Shown piece after piece: positions 10,996 through 23,050 of a stretch of 40,522 bases of DNA. Each line of letters opens with the position of its first letter. Within the stretch, counting starts at the first letter, position 1. Below the pieces are notes generated by a model that was not told the origin of the DNA, did not search any database, and was given only the letters and a program-made list of their open reading frames with translations. Both the position numbers and the translations under genes were made by a program. The DNA is from Halocafeteria seosinensis (taxonomy: Eukaryota; Sar; Bigyra; Bicosoecida), in contig LVLI01000074.1 of the NCBI GenBank assembly GCA_001687465.1, positions 1 to 40,522 on the forward strand. The letters are read 5' to 3'.

Positions 10996-13900
10996 TTACA
11001 TACGGGCTCGTAGCCTCACCGATTGCAGGGGAACCTGCAGCCAATCGTCGCCCAAGAATACTGTGGTGCCATTCGAAAGCGTTAGATACAGCCGTGCTGG
11101 TTCAGTACTGCGCGCTCTGATACAAAAATGTACCTCATCGTACTCATACTCAAATGGAGTATTTGCGTAGTAGAGTTTTCTTATATGCATTCTCGTACTC
11201 CCTGGAAGGGGGTAAGGTGTTATATGGAGCGAATCATCACGTAGCCTCAACCCTCCGTATCCAAATAGTACACCCTGGAGAAATCCGCCAGCTCCAGTGA
11301 TGAAATTTGGAGTTCCTCCAGAAGGCGTTTCGGTCCACACTTCATACGGTCTTTGAACGTTGGCAAATGACTGATTGAATCTTGCTGCAGCTTCGTCTGA
11401 GTTACCCAAATCGAGTTCTCCAATCGCGTACATGCTCCACGTCACTGGAACCCAATTGGTTTAATTCTTTCCACCTGACGTTATTACACTACAGAGGAGC
11501 AACTTACTTGCGGGGCCGCTGCTCGAAGTTCTGTTAGCATAATACTTCATATCCGCTTTCAGCGACTTCGAGGAGACATTGCCTGTGCCACATGGTCAAG
11601 ATAAGTAGCCGATGCATTTGCTAGAGACTCAGTAAGGCATACCAAAGCCCACTTGCAGAGGAAAGTATATCAGCACAACATCCGCCTGTTTGATGGTAGA
11701 GCCATCGTAATTTTCAAACTCAGGGTGCACGTTATCTGTAAATAGTACTCTACAACACGTCGGCAAGAGCTTCATACGAGTATCTTAAACAAGTCTTACC
11801 TGTCTCATTGTATAAAACAACAATACGCTCCGCCACATTTCTCCATGAGTTACGTTTCTCAGGAAATAGCCCATACTCCTCAGCCAGAGTCGAAGCCCGC
11901 ATCAAGGAGATTCTGGAATCAGAGCGACGCAGTCAGCTGACGCGAAAACGTGTAGCTAAATGCTTAAGGTTCTTGCTTACTTGGCCACGGAGTTAGTGTA
12001 GACTGAATCGTTGGCATGGTCGTGGTACTCATCAGGAGGAATAACATCATCTATGTGCAGCAGTGCAGAGCTATCTTGCAGAGAAGCAGCCAACCTGTAA
12101 ACGGCTTGGTACCAAAACTCATGAACCCTCTTATATTCCCGGCACTCAATTGGCGAACACGGAGGGACTCGATATGTTGCCAGTTCTGACTCAAGATCGA
12201 AGCGTCTACCAAGATACTTGTCTCGGATCGTGGTTCTTGAGTAGTTACAAAACTTGCTCGTAAGGTAGTTCGCGTTATCAAGTAAAACTGGGGGTAACTC
12301 CTCTGCTTCGATAAATTCTGCACCCCTGGAGTCTTTAAGAGCTCCGCACAGCTTCCTCTTTGAGCTATCTATAGTGGCTTTGGACATCCAAAAATCGGCA
12401 ATACCTGTAGGAGTGGCGCAATTCCGCTTGAGGTCAAAACCTTGTCAGTATACGAGGCTCATTTACCTGAAAAAACTGGCATTGCTTGCTCCAACAACCA
12501 TGAACTATCCGATCCGTTGATTGCAGCCCAGTATTGATGGAAAGCAAAGGCCACGTCTCCTGAGATATGGATTTCCCGGAGGCCGGTTGGGGACCACACG
12601 GGACAAGTTTCGACTCCTGTGCCCGAGGACTTCAATTCAACTTCTATCAGGATCTACAGACTAGCTGTTAAACTAACCTGTGAATGCACTTTCCCACGGA
12701 AACATTGCTCCAGAATAATTGTAATTTGAATAAGACTGGGCTTTCTCATATGCTTCGGATAGCCGAGCACGGCGATAATAAAGGATGCTGCGTGCCAGAT
12801 CTGGGTCTAGCATCAACAGAGGGGGATACATCCAAGTCTCAGCATCCCAAAATGTGTGACCTGTCAAAACGCATACATAGTTTCACCAGTACATGACAGC
12901 TACGTGATTCTGTTGCACCTACCGTGGTAGCCATCCGTCAATCCTCCCGGAGACAAAGAGTATGGTCTGTCTTCTCGAATGCTACTCAAAATCGCATACA
13001 AACTGGAATTTATCGCTGCAGCGGCGTCCTGGCGGTTGTCAAGGTTAATTCCTGCTTCCCATTTACCCCCAGCGTAGTTTGAGTCAATACCTTCACCCTC
13101 CCAAGCCCTAGAGTGAAGGCTCCACAAGGCTTGAGCATTTCGCTTCGCGCTATTGTAGTCACGGTGGACAGCATCAAGCAGTGTTTTTGGAGACGAAACA
13201 AATGTTTCCAACGAAGTTCGCACTGCCGTTAAAAAATAGTGAGTCACTTCGGTTGAGTCGATTACTAGGCTCTCCGGAATCGAAGTAGTTGCCACTGCGA
13301 ATTGCGTGTAGCTAGACCAATTTGTTTCCGGCTGCGCGTTTGTTCCGTTCCAAAATATCTGCACACAAGACAGATACCTGCGATTGAGCGTACATGTCAA
13401 GAAATACCCAAGTCCACTTACAACACCGTCAACCTCGGATATGTTGTAGCGCAAAGTACTCGAACTACTCCCGGAGTCATTGCGGAGCACCAAAACAGCC
13501 AAAGGATAGCCACCCAAAAAAGCGCTTGCATCATCGTTCTCTTTGAGGACTTCAAGTTCCATAACCAAAAGATTCGAGTAAACCTGATGAGCGTACCATC
13601 GTTGCTCTACCCAAATCGTGGAATTTGCGTTCGTGCACGTAACAGTGGAATTTTCAGTGCACTTTTCAGAGCTTGGTTCGATGTAGGAACGCCGAAAGTA
13701 GGTAGCTCTAGCCACATCCAATGCACAGTGTCCATTCTCTCCTGGGGCCTCAACATTCAAAGTTGCTGGGAATCGAGCTCGTTGAGATGGCGATAGATCC
13801 GAAAGTCCGCTAAACACTCCACTGACGAAAAAGCTGTCACTCCCAATGATTGTCCCAAGGAATCCATTTCCAATCATGGGCATCTTATTCTGCACCTCGC

Positions 13901-14196
13901 GTCAACAAAAATTAGTCCAAGCCCCTTTACAGCTTAAGGCGCTTGGAATTCAAACGTACCGGAGCTACGGTCGAGTCATTCCAGTGATAAAACATGTTAG
14001 CGTTTTGCACTCGCGGTTGCCACGGCGTCGGTATTGGTTCAGGCGGTGCATAATGCTGTGCTTCGACCGTAGATGTCTCTAACGGCGTCGCTTGTACCTC
14101 ATACAAGGAAAAGGAAGCAGATGAACAGGATCCCGTTATGAGGACGACGGTGACGACCAGAGATCGCAAACATGCCCGATGATTTGGTATTTTCAT
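10996..14196 (-). CDS. Glycoside hydrolase family 65, PGGHG/acid trehalase-like, secreted
   Basis: Nine exons: 14196-13960, 13889-12923, 12860-12678, 12616-12467, 12404-11981, 11912-11800, 11735-11643, 11582-11508 and 11444-10996. They give 896 residues. The start at 14196 gives a basic N terminus, a hydrophobic core and a Ser-rich cleavage region, so a signal peptide is likely. Family marks: MPMIGNGFLG, GHTFWDAETWMYP near residue 405, ISGDVAFAFHQYW, IPPDEYHDHANDSVYTN near residue 640, KQADVVL and MTWSMYA. Known: GH65 members of this branch act on glucosyl-galactosyl-hydroxylysine or on trehalose by inversion. The substrate here is not decided. About 70 residues after GIADFWMS and before the DEYH motif are extra compared with the human protein as I remember it. 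Exon 4 could instead begin slightly further upstream in frame (after GATAG), but that intron would be only 34 nt. Introns are strikingly uniform at 60-70 nt. Confidence 0.9.
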
Positions 14197-14672
14197 TGCT
14201 TGTTTGCCGATACCACCCACACAGACACACATAGAAAGAACGGACAAACTTGGACTGCCATAGGCGACAAACCGTATGTAAAGGCAGTAGTATATACACT
14301 GTGATACCACACAGCTTTGAACCCAGCTTCAAGCAGACTTCCACCAAAGTCCAAGGTGGAATTCATTTTCACACCGGCCGTAATGAACAGCCCAAATCAT
14401 GGCTATGCATAAAGCATATCGTAAGTAGAAGTATTCCGTGGAGTTTCACTGCCGCGAATAGTTCCTGCTGAAATCTCCGAAGTGAACGAGGACGACGACG
14501 GTTGGGTTACACTGTCACTTGAACACTGAGGGTTGTTAAATAGTCAATCACGACGCTACATACAGCAATTGATGAATAGGACCCAATAGAATAGAGCGCA
14601 AATAATGAGCCGTTGGCTCTGCTTTGTCACATAATAGCGCTGAACATGCAAATGCTGTAGCCGGTATTAACA
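14197..14672. promoter_or_regulatory. Divergent intergenic region between GH65 and DENN genes
   Basis: 476 nt separate two start codons on opposite strands, so both promoters should lie here. No RNA gene or repeat is seen. The pyrimidine/GT-rich stretch next to the GH65 start (14200-14260) is the only compositional feature noticed. Confidence 0.5.
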
Positions 14673-17600
14673 ATGAGTGTGACGAGTCATTCATCGTCTA
14701 CAGAGCCTCCCCTTGATATCGCTCACATAACGAATGAGCAACACGACTCCACGGTGCAGGTATACGTGTCTGAAACGACGACAGTGAAAGATGTCATCAA
14801 ACACGCAAAGAAGACATTGGGTCTCCACGGGAGCTTCTGCCTCAAAGTAAGTAGACCAGAGAGCATCTTCGGTGTGGGACTATCAAAGTCACATGTCTTC
14901 TCCATAGCAGAAGAGGGACTCTCAGTACAATAGCAATAGCTTAAGCGAAAAACTACTGATGAAGGAATGTATTGCACAAGGTAACAGTTTCACTATCAAT
15001 AAGTCCCCGAGAAGAGCGAAAGCAGTGGAACCTGCTTCAGAAAGCACCCCAGAGACACTTATAGCACCCAGTCAACAGTCATCGATACCAAACAAAAACG
15101 GAGGAATCTACCGCACTAGTAGCTCGTCAGCGCTGTTCCGTTGGACATTCGTACCTGACATGGACAAGAAAGACTCCATCCAGCACTTGCACCGCCTTTG
15201 TGACCAGCTAGAGAGAATTAGCAAGGGCATCGCTTCGGATGTAACGACGTTTACTACTCAACGAAAAGCAGCACCGGAATGTCTCCTTATTCAGGATATT
15301 TTAAATCCAACAACTTCTGCGAATACCATACGCGAGCTATACGATGCTTCCGACAACTGTAGACAGCTGCAAAACCAGTTGGAGACTGAATCCCAAGCAC
15401 TTTTTGTCAGAAAGAAGATACCGCAATCAAATCTAAAATACATAGAAAACGAGAAGTTAACAATGGTTAGTTTCATTCAACGACATGCAAATCCTGATTG
15501 GAGTGGCGATACGCTGGTCAGTGGAGCTCTGGTTCATGTGGCAGGAATCAGGGAGAGGACACTGGCAAATATCGCACACATTGAAACAACGGCACTACTT
15601 GAGGCCATGGAATGGTGCAGACATCACGTACAAAAGTGGGGAAGCATCTCATTTCACTCTCATTGCGCGGAACTAGGAGGGACAGAAACATGGCAGTATC
15701 AAGAAGCCACACTCAGAGTGACTACCTTTACCCCACTTACAGACGCAATTTTGGAATCATACCAAAAGACCATAGATGCGTTGCTTTCTCTATCGGCGCT
15801 TAGGGGCCTTTACTTTAGTGAGCAGAAGCAATTGATTTCATGCATGCAGTGCGTCGCCACACTGACTTCGCCCCAAGTAATAGAAAGGACAGGGAACATC
15901 AACTCTTTTGAAGACTCTGTGGCATCAGACACCAGTTCCAGTCTGACAGAATCAACAGTACAGCCATACAGCGTTTCGGAAGAGCACAGCCTCAATGAAC
16001 TTAAAGAGAACGAAGAATCAGTCGGAGATATTCGATGCTTCGTATTGCCTCCTCAAGCACGGGTGGGTTTGCTTCTCTCTGCATTGGTTTGGGCGTATCG
16101 AGCTGCGGCACTCGAGAACGACGAGGTCTCAACTTACGTACTGACGGAACAAGTTGCAGGAGAGAACACCCGTGCTTCTCGTATTAAAGATACTATTGAC
16201 TGCATAAGAGCGCAGCTCTTCCTTGTTAGCAAAGTATTCACCACAACGACAGTTATCTTTGGCTATAAGAGAAAGCAGAAAAAAACTTCTCAAGGAGACA
16301 CCATGCAGATACGACACCAGCTCGTTTCTTTGGAGGTCGATTCCAAAATAGCTCAGGAACTGGAAGGTATTAAACATTCTGACTCCACAGAAATATGCAT
16401 AAGGGGAGAGTCCGGCTTGCAATTCTTCGCAGCGCCTTCGCTGCAGGCCATAGGTCTCTGCCCTTATGGAAAGGCCTGTTTCCACCAGCTACTGCTTAAG
16501 TTTGACACATTGCGAACACCTGCAGTACAATCTCCCGGAGGTAACGAATATTGGGACCTTTTGCGAGACCTCAACCACCTGTGTGAATCCGTGGAGGCAT
16601 GCGGAAAACGGCGAGTATTTAAACCGAAGTCCGTAGACTCCTGGTACCCTGTTATGTTGGTACTCAGCGTCCTCGGTCGGAAGTCAGTTGAATACCCCAA
16701 GGGTCTCGTGGAACTCATGCAGTCAAATGGAATTGTTTCATTGGAGCCCATAGAAAAGCATCGGAGCGACATAGAAGTGGCCTGCAGGCGAATATATTGT
16801 GGCAACGCACTAGAGCTCACCAATTATCAGAAAACTCTCAAATCGGTGATTTCGAACGTACACTCATCGATTGCGTCAACAAATCAGTGGATGGAAGCCA
16901 ATACCACTATCGAACATATATCTGATTATGTGAAAAACGCATTGATGTCTCGTATTTGCAGTGTACGAGCTGAGGAGCTTCTTAGTGGAGAAAAACATAT
17001 TGCTCAAATCCTCCAACTTCCTGAAGGAGAGATTCGATTGCCCTTTACCATGAAGTGGGAAACTGTTACTCCCATAGAACTCAGAAGATCGTGGATAATG
17101 TATTTAAATGGTTTGCGGAAGAAGACTCTTGATGAGGTCCTAAAACTGGAGATACCAAGCTCCAACAATTACAGGGCTGAACAGTTGGAATCAAAACTGC
17201 GAAATAGTCGGCGAAACGCTCGGAGAGAAAGTATCAGCATTGGTTCCCGCATAAAACTCTCTAAGGAAAGGTGGGGGAAACGAGGTCAAACTGTGAAAAG
17301 GAGGAGTGTGTCTTTCCATGATTCAAAAGACTTTAGCAACAAAGATGCGTCTATGCTCACGTTGGGAAGAACTACAGGTCTCGGAAACATTACAAATAGA
17401 ATAGGGATTAAAGGATGCTCAATGGAGGTAGGGCGACAAGGAAGTACACGACGAAAGTGGTCGAGTGATGGAAGCTTGATCAGTCAGATCGCCTTACTTT
17501 CGTTCGGCGATCCATTCGAAGTTAGACTTTGCGAAAAGCTGGAAATGAAAGACATCTACTTCGAGCCTATAGTTCTAGCAGGTTTCCCTAAAACGGCCGA

Positions 17601-20600
17601 GAATATAAACGGTGATACTAACGGTAGTGAGCCGAATAGAACGGAGAACGCCAAGTACGCTTCGAGCGCATCCTCAACCTCTTCGAAATCCCAACCGGAT
17701 ACCGAAGGTGTAAGCGACCATATGCCAATTGACTTACCGCTGTTTGCTTTCCCCAATGGACTGCAATTGTACCAGTATCAGCGTGCGAGTCACTTTTTGG
17801 AGTTCGTGTTAACAACAGCGGACTCCGCAAGGTTTTATTGCGTCGTGATGTTCTGCTACAGCGAGATATCACCCTCTAGAGTGCGCGAGTGTCTTCGAAA
17901 GGCTCATACCTTTAGCGAGACAGATTTACCTGCATGGCTGAGAACCGGTTCAAATACCAAGATCTACATTCCCCAAGCCTTGGTGGTACTTTCTCGATTT
18001 CCCGTCTTCCGGTGCATGCGAACAATTCTCTCGCAAACTTTGCGCATTAGCATGTCACTCTTAAATCAGAGATCTTCGTCAATCGGCCGCAACCAAACTC
18101 CATGGCCTTTGGAACTTGTTCAAGATCATCCTTTTCTTCAAGCCCTACTGAGCTACTTGGTGTCCAAAGTTCCTGCTCCGCCGAGCGGTGCTGTATCTGT
18201 GGGAGTAACTATAGCGGACGCACACGTTGTGGTAGCACGACCTCCTCCAAACCAACTGCCTCAACTGGACTTACCAGTGCAACTAATATTTCTGTGTCTT
18301 GACATTGAGAACATCCTCCTTGCCTTCACTGCGCTGATGTGTGAAAGAAGTGTAGTGCTGTGTTCTCATTATGCTGCCATTTTGACCCCGGTTGCGGAGA
18401 CGCTGAAATCATTCCTGTTTCCCATGGAATGGGTATCGATGTATGTTCCTTTGTTGCCAATATCTCTATCAGAAATGTTGCTTTCACCTACTCCATATCT
18501 AGTTGGAGTCAATACCAGCGTTACCGAAGTTGTCGACCTCGTTCCCGACGTCGAAGCTGTCTTAGTCGATCTGGATGAGAACAAGGTCACCATGCTCATC
18601 GATGAGCCGCTTCCGCGGATCCCCGACACACTAAAGAAAAAACTGGTAAGAGCTTTGCAAGAGTCGACATATGCTGCATCGAGTAACATGTATAACCTAA
18701 AAGATTTCTATTTCCCACGGACCGCACACGTAGAGAAGCAAGACCAGGAATTTGAGATGTGGGTACAGAGTGAGCTGCCTGAGGAAGAGACAGCAAAACG
18801 ATCCAGTCCCGAAGAATTAGAGGCTGATGATACGTCCACGTCAGCAGTAGGTAAATTTGGAACGAAAAATCATCCCATCTTTCGCTGTAAGGCTTTACAA
18901 GAACAGCTACTCTTAGGAATGGCATGGCCTCGTACAGACCAAAGGCTGTGGAACAATGACGATGTGGAAGCAACCAATGGGGATCCCTCGCCGGAAGAAA
19001 ATGGATGTATTCGTTACATTGACAGTTTTGTCTTCGACACGAACGACGTTTACCACTCTTACTGGAGAAAACTGTGGAACCAGAATGCAACCGTCCAAAT
19101 GCAATGGTGTACGGATGGGTTACGAGAAGTGAGGCTACCAGCGGCGTCGTTCTCGTCAAACAGTCGAAATGTAACCCTGTATCCGGTACGAACACTGGAA
19201 CAATATGAGGCCGCTACAGGTTTCCACATTGTCCCTCCTGTAGGTATGAACTACCTCAAAGATTTCCACGGAAGCCCCCAAACCCTTCAGTCCGCTTCAC
19301 CGCAGCTGGGTGTCCACGTAAGGCCTGGTGACAACCCTAATGGCCCATGGAAATTCAACAGGAGTCACTATTGCTCCGTATTGCCCGTTCATTTAACGCA
19401 AGCAACGACGCAAGTAGTATCTGTGCATGTTGCGGGTACAAAGGACACTGAGATTTCCCTAAGAGAATACTCAAAGTATTATGGAGAACGAATAAGCACC
19501 GCTGCTTCATCAGCCGTAGCTTCATGGGAATGGCACGATTTATCAGGTGATAGTGTTACCGACGTGGATCGGAACGTGGATTCAGAAGGGAAAACATTTT
19601 CAGCCGAAGAGGCGAGGCGTGCATTCCTAAGGCTTTATGTTGGTCTCCTACTGCAGTATCAAAAGTATACCCGATACCACGAGGTTGATACTTCCGAAGG
19701 TTCTGCTTTGACAGTATCGTTCGAGAAGGAACGTTTCCTGGCTGACCAATCCACGCAAATGAAGCAAATGCTGAAGCACATTTTTGGTACTCAGCAGTGG
19801 GAGCAGTTCGTAAGAAGCCTCGTGCCCCCAACATGGCAAACAAACCACGTCAATTTTGACGCACGATTCCTGGAGAGCAGCGTCAGCAACAGTCGCTCGT
19901 TTAAGCTGAATCAGAGCACAGCAGCGAGAACTCGAGAAGATGAGGAGGTGGCGTCCGAGAGGGAAAGTGTGCGTTCCCTCGAGAAGAACACAGGGATACA
20001 GGAGGAACCCAATGCGGATCTATCTATAGCACGGTCAACGTCCGCGGTGCGAAGGACAGACACTCAGATGAACCACTCTCAAAAAGCATCTGAGTGGAAG
20101 CCAAGCTCGCAAGCAGAGTTCCATGATTCCTTGCCAGAGCATATTAGATTTTTCAACGATGCTATCGCCACAAAGCTTAGACGCTCTTATCGATTCCGCA
20201 CGAACAAGGCTGTCGCGGCGAAACTTCCAACGCCTTTCTTTTCATCGAAGGAGTACGATATTAAGCAACATCTCGTCATTGAACCGCTCAAAGTCCCACT
20301 TCTGTGGACAAGCTCAATTGTAAAGCGCAATAAAGGTGGGATTCGACTCCCTGGGCCGGCAACGCCTCGCGCTATGTCTTCTAGGGCAACACGTCGTGTT
20401 GAACGCTCATGGTCGGCAACCCACGATTTCTTCAGCCAGGTACTAGAGAGTCCTGGCAGAAGAGATAGTGAAGGTTTCATTTCTTCTCCTCTGACCAAAG
20501 CGCAACCTAGTCCTACTGCTTCGGGGTTTCCATTGATTGGATCCAATAACAATTCTCCTGTTCGTAGGGTAGACCACTTCCGAGCACCCAATGGCGGTTC

Positions 20601-20643
20601 ACCCCCGCAACTACAACTTCCGAACGACGTGCACGATCGTTGA
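14673..20643 (+). CDS. DENN-domain protein, probable Rab guanine nucleotide exchange factor
   Basis: Two exons, 14673-14846 and 14908-20643 (acceptor CCATAG; a CAG three bases later would also keep frame), about 1969 residues. The N-terminal VQVYVSETTTVKDVIKHA looks like the start of a ubiquitin-like or Ras-association fold interrupted by the intron. uDENN begins near residue 1000 (LFAFPNGLQLYQ). The core DENN spans about 1110-1280 (FLCLDIENILLAFTALMCER, then VVLCSHY). The dDENN-like helices are near 1627-1705 (AFLRLYVGLL through HIFGTQQWEQF). Residues between 880 and 1000 and the C-terminal 260 are Ser-rich and probably disordered, with arginine-rich patches. Known: DENN proteins load Rab GTPases with GTP on endomembranes. 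The specific Rab cannot be read. The very long single second exon contrasts with the intron-rich neighbours. It converges on the sedolisin gene (149 nt between stops). Confidence 0.9.
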
Positions 20644-20792
20644 GGAGCTAGAAGGAAGTGTTATGAGGTACTAAAGGAAGAACGCACACCAACAAGTATA
20701 TTCGTTGTGGTACAGATGAACACTACTTATCGTTCTTATCCTCGAGGAAAAGCCAATGTTCATAGCATCTGCCAATAACATCTCATGCAAAC

Positions 20793-22675
20793 TCAGGCGC
20801 GCTGCTGATGATTAAGAGAGGCAGTCCGTCGAACAGCGTCGATTTCGTCAAGGCCACGAATCATTTCTGTAAAGTTTGGCGTACCTAGACCGGAAGCAGC
20901 ATCCCACCCCTGAGTCGCACTAAAACCAGTGGAGCAGCAGGTGACTTGCGTACACCGGTTATTACCTTGAGTAACGTCAGTAAACGCGGCGGGGTACTCC
21001 TTCGCCATCTTATACAACAGAGGGTTTGCAAAGCCTATGAGGCTACCGCCATTCTCCATTCTATGAGCATTCATTAGCGCAATCATACCAGCAAATACGG
21101 GGCATGAGAACGATGTTCCATCTCCATATAGATGTGGTCCCTCTAATTCTACATAATATGCATGACCAAGCGCCGCAACGTCAGGATAGCCTCTACCACT
21201 TGGATTAAAACCTGTGGCTGCAGGGTAAGCTCCCGGCTTGCGTAGATATTCCTGAACAACATCGGCCTGATAGGACGGAGCGGTATCATATTCAGAAAAA
21301 CCTCCTCCAGAGGTAATCAGGGAATTACTTCCCTCGATAGTACATACTACTTCCACCCCACCAACGGAGCAATTAACTTTGCTGCATATGGGACTGTCTC
21401 CTCCGATGCGAACGCTGCTGTACATTGTAGCTCCCAGTGCTGTCACGTAAGGTGAAGACGCAGGAAACATTGGGTTGGTATTGTTTGTTTCGCACTTGTC
21501 GTCATTATACCCATGGGAACCATCATCTCCACTTGCTGCCAACAGTGTGATACCACTGGCTCCTAGTTTCATAAAGTTAATGTTGACCTTTCTTACGTAT
21601 TCTTTACTACCTTCACCATTGGTACAAGGTGGAGAATGTGGTGCTGTGGGACACTGATCTGTCTCAGGAGCTCCAAACGACATAGACATCACATCTGGCA
21701 AATCGTCCCTTGCTCGTTTCAATGCATCGTTCGTGAATTGGAACATCCATTGCTTAACAGTCCAGTACCAATTGGTATTTTTCTGTCCCACTGCTCCTAG
21801 ATACTGAACATCAAGAGTTGACTCTATTGGAGGGCGGGTCGTGTTAAAGGGGCCAATGATCTTATCGATAGTAAACGAATCAATATCGGTCTCCTGGATA
21901 AACGTTTGAACATCGCTAGGATGGTATGCGGGGTAGCCATTAAACTCAATAGCCGATTGTATTGTCTGGGAGGACCCTTTCATGTTGATACCATACTGCA
22001 AGTTGAGTGTCTCAGGAACGACTGTGTAATTTCGCACATCCACGTTTGGTGATAAGCGTCCAAATCTTCCATCGGGGAAGCCAAACAAACCAGAAATAAA
22101 CTCAATTTGATCTTTGACCAGTGGCGGAACCTGAAACGCTCCAGTTACACGATTCACTGCTTTTCGTCGAGCTCCGTTCTTGAACACGTAAGCTGTAGTA
22201 CCAAACACGCGCTCTATCACCTGTACCTCGGCTTTGCATTCCAGGTGTGACCAAAACGATTCACACACCGCTCCTTGGCTGTCAAAATACTGAGTGACTT
22301 TCTGGACGATGTTTGGCTCGGTAGCAGTCAAACGATTAAGTGCTTCGGTACTCCAATATTTTCCATACGAAGGGCTGCAAAGAGGTATGAAGTTGGACAC
22401 AACATTGCCTTTTCGAATTCTGCTTATGGTCCTTACCTATCGGGATCGGTCACTGAATGGAAGACTTCCTCCAACTTGTCCAAGTTGGAATCCGGCAGCG
22501 CCACGTCAAATCGCATCAGCGTTTCCGGTGGGCATCTCTTGGCAATTGTCCACTCATCTCGGCGAATACCAGGAGACGCTCTTGCCCCTCGAGGAGCGAA
22601 AAGAATCAGTATAGGTATGGCCATCATCACGACAACCGTGGCTCGCTGGGGAGTGAGGACGTTGATTCCCAGCAT
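20793..22675 (-). CDS. Sedolisin (peptidase S53), tripeptidyl-peptidase 1-like
   Basis: Two exons, 22675-22437 and 22374-20793, 606 residues. Start at 22675: MLGINVL followed by a hydrophobic core (VVVMMAIPILILFAP) gives a signal peptide. Residues up to about 200 form the pro-domain (DPDSPSYGKYWS is the classic pro-region motif, created by the splice). Catalytic marks: ESTLDVQYLG with Glu near 264 and Asp near 268, AASGDDGS as the oxyanion Asp, and DGTSFSCPVFAG with the Ser near 500. The C-terminal calcium-site pattern DVTQGNN and GWDAASGLGTP is also present. Known: S53 enzymes are acid serine peptidases of lysosomes or secretions that remove tripeptides from N termini. All key residues are present, so an active enzyme is expected. 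Longer upstream in-frame starts exist but would bury the signal peptide. It diverges from the serine-hydrolase gene (375 nt between starts). Confidence 0.94.
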
Positions 22676-23050
22676 TTCCCGTTTCCTGTTGCATTCATTC
22701 ACAAAACGACTCCCGGGAGCTTGACAGTCAAAGAAATAAGTAATCCGCCTGGGGGAAGTGAGTAAAATGTGGTTACCAACTCTGAAAAAATGGGTGAAAA
22801 TGCTTTGTTCTTCGGTCAACTCCGGCGTTGGGTTGAAGTTGAGTCCGCAGGTTGGCTATACAGATCAATTGGCTGAGTTTGATAGACCGATCCTCGTCGG
22901 ACATATTGTCTATCTTATTGAACATTATGTTCGTGGGGTCTTTGAAGCAGGAGAGAACTTAATTGAGCAGAAAACGCGGTAACGTCGGCTTGGAATCGGT
23001 GACGCCATCCCAGGATCTCTCTTATTAAGATCATTTAACCTTTACACGCG
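22676..23050. promoter_or_regulatory. Divergent intergenic region between sedolisin and serine hydrolase genes
   Basis: 375 nt between two opposed start codons. A TCATTTAACC string at 23031-23040 lies just before the plus-strand ATG and resembles the TCATT-type initiator seen at 8754. No other element is recognised. Confidence 0.4.
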
